Assembly: GCA_002362105.1 (NCBI GenBank)
Contig: DETD01000024.1
Coordinates: forward strand, 62,001-126,000
From: Bacteroidales bacterium UBA3297
Lineage (GTDB): Bacteria > Bacteroidota > Bacteroidia > Bacteroidales > Paludibacteraceae
DNA: 64,000 nucleotides
Reading direction: 5' to 3'
Part shown: in pieces, positions 62,250 to 64,000 of the stretch
Numbering within the stretch: the first letter of the stretch is position 1
How the letters are laid out: each line of letters begins with the position of its first letter
Notes under the pieces: generated by a model
Told to the model about the DNA's origin: nothing
Databases searched by the model: none
Seen by the model: only the letters and a program-made list of their open reading frames with translations
Program-made: the position numbers and the translations under genes

Positions 62250-62729
62250 ATGATTCACGATATTGAAAACAAGATAGACGTTGAAATCGTCTATGCACTG
62301 CTCAGCGGTAAAGTGACCCAAGCCATTAACCGTACGCTTCTTTTCAAACTGAAGGAGGCGAATATAGACCTTACGCCGGCACAGGTGGCAGTGCTGCACA
62401 CCCTTTGGCACAGGGATGGAGTTACACAGAGAGAAATTGCAGACCGTACCGCAAAAGACAAACCAAGCGTTACCCGAATACTCGACGATCTAGAAAAATT
62501 GGGGCTCACCAAACGCAAAAACGACAAACAAGACCGACGCAGCAACAAGATTTTCCTCACACCCAAGGCTGAAGGCATCCGCAACAAGGTAACCGAAGCT
62601 ACCATTGGAGCCCTACAGGAAGGTTGTTCCGGCCTAAACGACAAAGACGTCGCCAACGTGCAACGCCTCATGAAGGCCATCTTCATGAACCTTGGCGGCA
62701 ACACCGAATACGAAGTCTTCAAAGACTAA
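62250..62729 (+). CDS. MarR-family transcriptional regulator
   Basis: The 159-residue protein has the winged helix-turn-helix of MarR: LTPAQVAVLHTLWHRDGVTQREIADRTAKD, seen as LTPAQVAVLHTLW and VTQREIADRTAKDKPSVTRI, and the wing with KNDKQDRRSNKIFLT. N- and C-terminal helices form the dimer. MarR proteins usually repress their own gene and a neighbour in response to small phenolic ligands or oxidants. Downstream is a terminator, so the regulated target may lie elsewhere or be its own gene. Confidence 0.9.
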   Translation: MIHDIENKIDVEIVYALLSGKVTQAINRTLLFKLKEANIDLTPAQVAVLHTLWHRDGVTQREIADRTAKDKPSVTRILDDLEKLGLTKRKNDKQDRRSNKIFLTPKAEGIRNKVTEATIGALQEGCSGLNDKDVANVQRLMKAIFMNLGGNTEYEVFKD

Positions 62730-62757
62730 AAAAGCGGCTTTGCAACAAGACTTACAA

Positions 62758-62795
62758 AGGCTTCAGACTCCACTCTGTCTGGAGCCTTTTCTTTT
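62758..62795 (+). terminator. Terminator after marR
   Basis: AGGCTTCAGAC (62758-62768) and GTCTGGAGCCT (62777-62787) pair with one mismatch, followed by TTTTCTTTT. Confidence 0.85.
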
Positions 62796-62978
62796 ATAGG
62801 TAACTATAAATGTGATACTTTCCACATAAAAATTCACAATTATTTTGTTTTACTTAAACTTAATCTATAACTTTACAACGGTTACACGATTTGTGGTTCC
62901 TTAATATTCAAGTTGTTTAGTAAAAGTAATGTAGACACACAATGTCATTTTTTATTAATAACACTATCTAAAATTTTT

Positions 62979-64000
62979 ATGAAAAAAGAATTCTTGGTTT
63001 TAACAACCATCGTCTTGTCGGCACTATCGGCCACAGGGCAAGAGTCTGATTTACCATTTGTGTACGATGTAGAAAACAGCGGTGCCAACTGCGCACTGCC
63101 ACCTCTTCCAGCTGTATCGCAGCTAAAAAGCGTATCGAAATTACCGGACCCATTTGAATGGTCGGACGGGAGTGGCCGTTGCCTTTCGTTTAGCGATTGG
63201 GAATGCCGCCGAAACGAGATTATCAACGAAATCGGTTACTACGAGATTGGCGTGAAGCCAGCACCTCCGAAAGACGTCACCGCTACCTATTCGGGTGGCA
63301 CACTGACCGTAACCGTGAAAGAAAATGGAAAAACACTGACTCTGACATCGAAAGTGACTATGCCTTCAGGCAATGGACCGTTCCCCGTCATTATTGGTAT
63401 GAACAGTGCGACCGGAAGCCTGTCTTCTTCACTCTTTAACGGTTGCATCCAAATTCCGTTCAACCACGACCAAGTGGCCACCTATTCGATGAGCGGCAAT
63501 AAAGATACTGGCGCTCCTTTCTATAAAATGTACCCCGACCTTAAAAATGCGGGCGACTACTGCGCATGGTCGTGGGGAATAAGCCGCCTGATTGACGGCA
63601 TCTTCCTGCTACAGAAGGAACTGAACGCCGATGTTAAACACATCGGACTGACCGGTTGCTCGTATGCGGGTAAAATGGCTCTGTTTGGCGGTGCTCTCGA
63701 CGAACGTGTAGCCCTGACTATCGCCCAAGAATCGGGAGGTGGCGGTGTGAATTCGTGGCGTATATCGGAAACGATAGGCGAAGTGGAGAAAATCAGCAAC
63801 ACCAACTACTCTTGGTTTATGCAGAGCTTCAAAAACAACTTCAACTCAAACGTCTCTAAAATACCATACGACCACCACGAACTCATCGGCCTGATAGCTC
63901 CACGCGCGGTATTGGTACTGGGCAACCCAGACTACACCTGGCTAGGCGACCCGTCGGGCTACCCTACTACCATGGCGGCCATTGAAATCTACAAAGCTAT
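62979..64000 (+). CDS. CE15 glucuronoyl methylesterase, partial (3' end outside window)
   Basis: From the ATG at 62979 the frame stays open to the window edge, giving 340 residues of a longer protein. It has a signal peptide (MKKEFLVLTTIVLSALSATGQ) and the CE15 serine hydrolase core: TGCSYAGKMALFGGALDERV with the nucleophile Ser in GCSYAGK, and IAQESGGGGVNSW providing the conserved Glu region, then IAPRAVLVLGNPDYTWLGDP. CE15 enzymes cut ester links between lignin and glucuronoxylan. Many members have GCSR where this has GCSY. The catalytic His should follow shortly outside the window. It suggests a plant-polysaccharide diet. Confidence 0.85.
   Translation, partial: MKKEFLVLTTIVLSALSATGQESDLPFVYDVENSGANCALPPLPAVSQLKSVSKLPDPFEWSDGSGRCLSFSDWECRRNEIINEIGYYEIGVKPAPPKDVTATYSGGTLTVTVKENGKTLTLTSKVTMPSGNGPFPVIIGMNSATGSLSSSLFNGCIQIPFNHDQVATYSMSGNKDTGAPFYKMYPDLKNAGDYCAWSWGISRLIDGIFLLQKELNADVKHIGLTGCSYAGKMALFGGALDERVALTIAQESGGGGVNSWRISETIGEVEKISNTNYSWFMQSFKNNFNSNVSKIPYDHHELIGLIAPRAVLVLGNPDYTWLGDPSGYPTTMAAIEIYKA

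Overview
The window comes from an anaerobic member of the Bacteroidales (Bacteroidetes). The evidence is consistent across the window: promoters of the TTG-N20-TAnnTTTG type upstream of several genes, type IX secretion C-terminal signals on small secreted proteins, GLUG-repeat and CotH-family surface proteins, a Bacteroides-type HmuYRSTUV heme-acquisition operon, HemN-type anaerobic heme synthesis, and AAA-ATPase/PDDEXK genes typical of the phylum. I cannot name the species.

Region 1 (1-7.7 kb) holds secreted and surface proteins: two small minus-strand exported proteins, a GLUG-repeat lipoprotein, and a minus-strand group of a T9SS cargo protein and two CotH-family proteins. Region 2 (8.1-16.4 kb, minus strand) is a compact heme operon, hemN-hemY-hemE-hemAC-hemD-hemB-hemL. 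It covers glutamyl-tRNA to protoporphyrin IX without ferrochelatase. Its HemA-HemC fusion lacks the C-terminal domains of both parents.

Region 3 (16.9-48.4 kb) is a large defence island built on a type III-A CRISPR-Cas system. cas6, cas10/csm1, csm2, csm3, csm4 and an extended csm5 form the crRNA-processing and interference module. After an inserted AAA ATPase come three different CARF effectors: Cad1 (CARF-adenosine deaminase), a Card1/Can2-like CARF-PD-(D/E)xK nuclease and a Csx1/TM1812 CARF-HEPN RNase. A Nudix hydrolase sits between the first two. Cas10 has both an HD motif and an intact GGDD cyclase motif, so cyclic oligoadenylate made on target recognition could switch on ATP/nucleotide deamination, nuclease and RNase activities from one operon. 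Further along are an AAA-ATPase/PDDEXK gene, a DUF697 protein with two tiny ORFs and a repeated leader-like element, a WYL regulator, a RecD-like helicase with a DHH-motif partner, and a Septu-type ptuA-ptuB pair. Then come a CRISPR array of 45 repeats (probably transcribed leftward from a leader at its right end), a second AAA-ATPase/PDDEXK gene, and an adaptation module of cas1, a primase-polymerase-like gene and an extended cas2.

Region 4 (48.4-64 kb) returns to core functions: a methyltransferase, a small lipoprotein, the hmuYRSTUV heme uptake and dechelatase operon, enolase, an OmpA/TPR outer-membrane protein, a MarR regulator with a clear operator, and the start of a CE15 glucuronoyl esterase. 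Heme synthesis and heme salvage therefore flank the CRISPR island. Assignments rest on motif and family recognition by eye; no database search was run.
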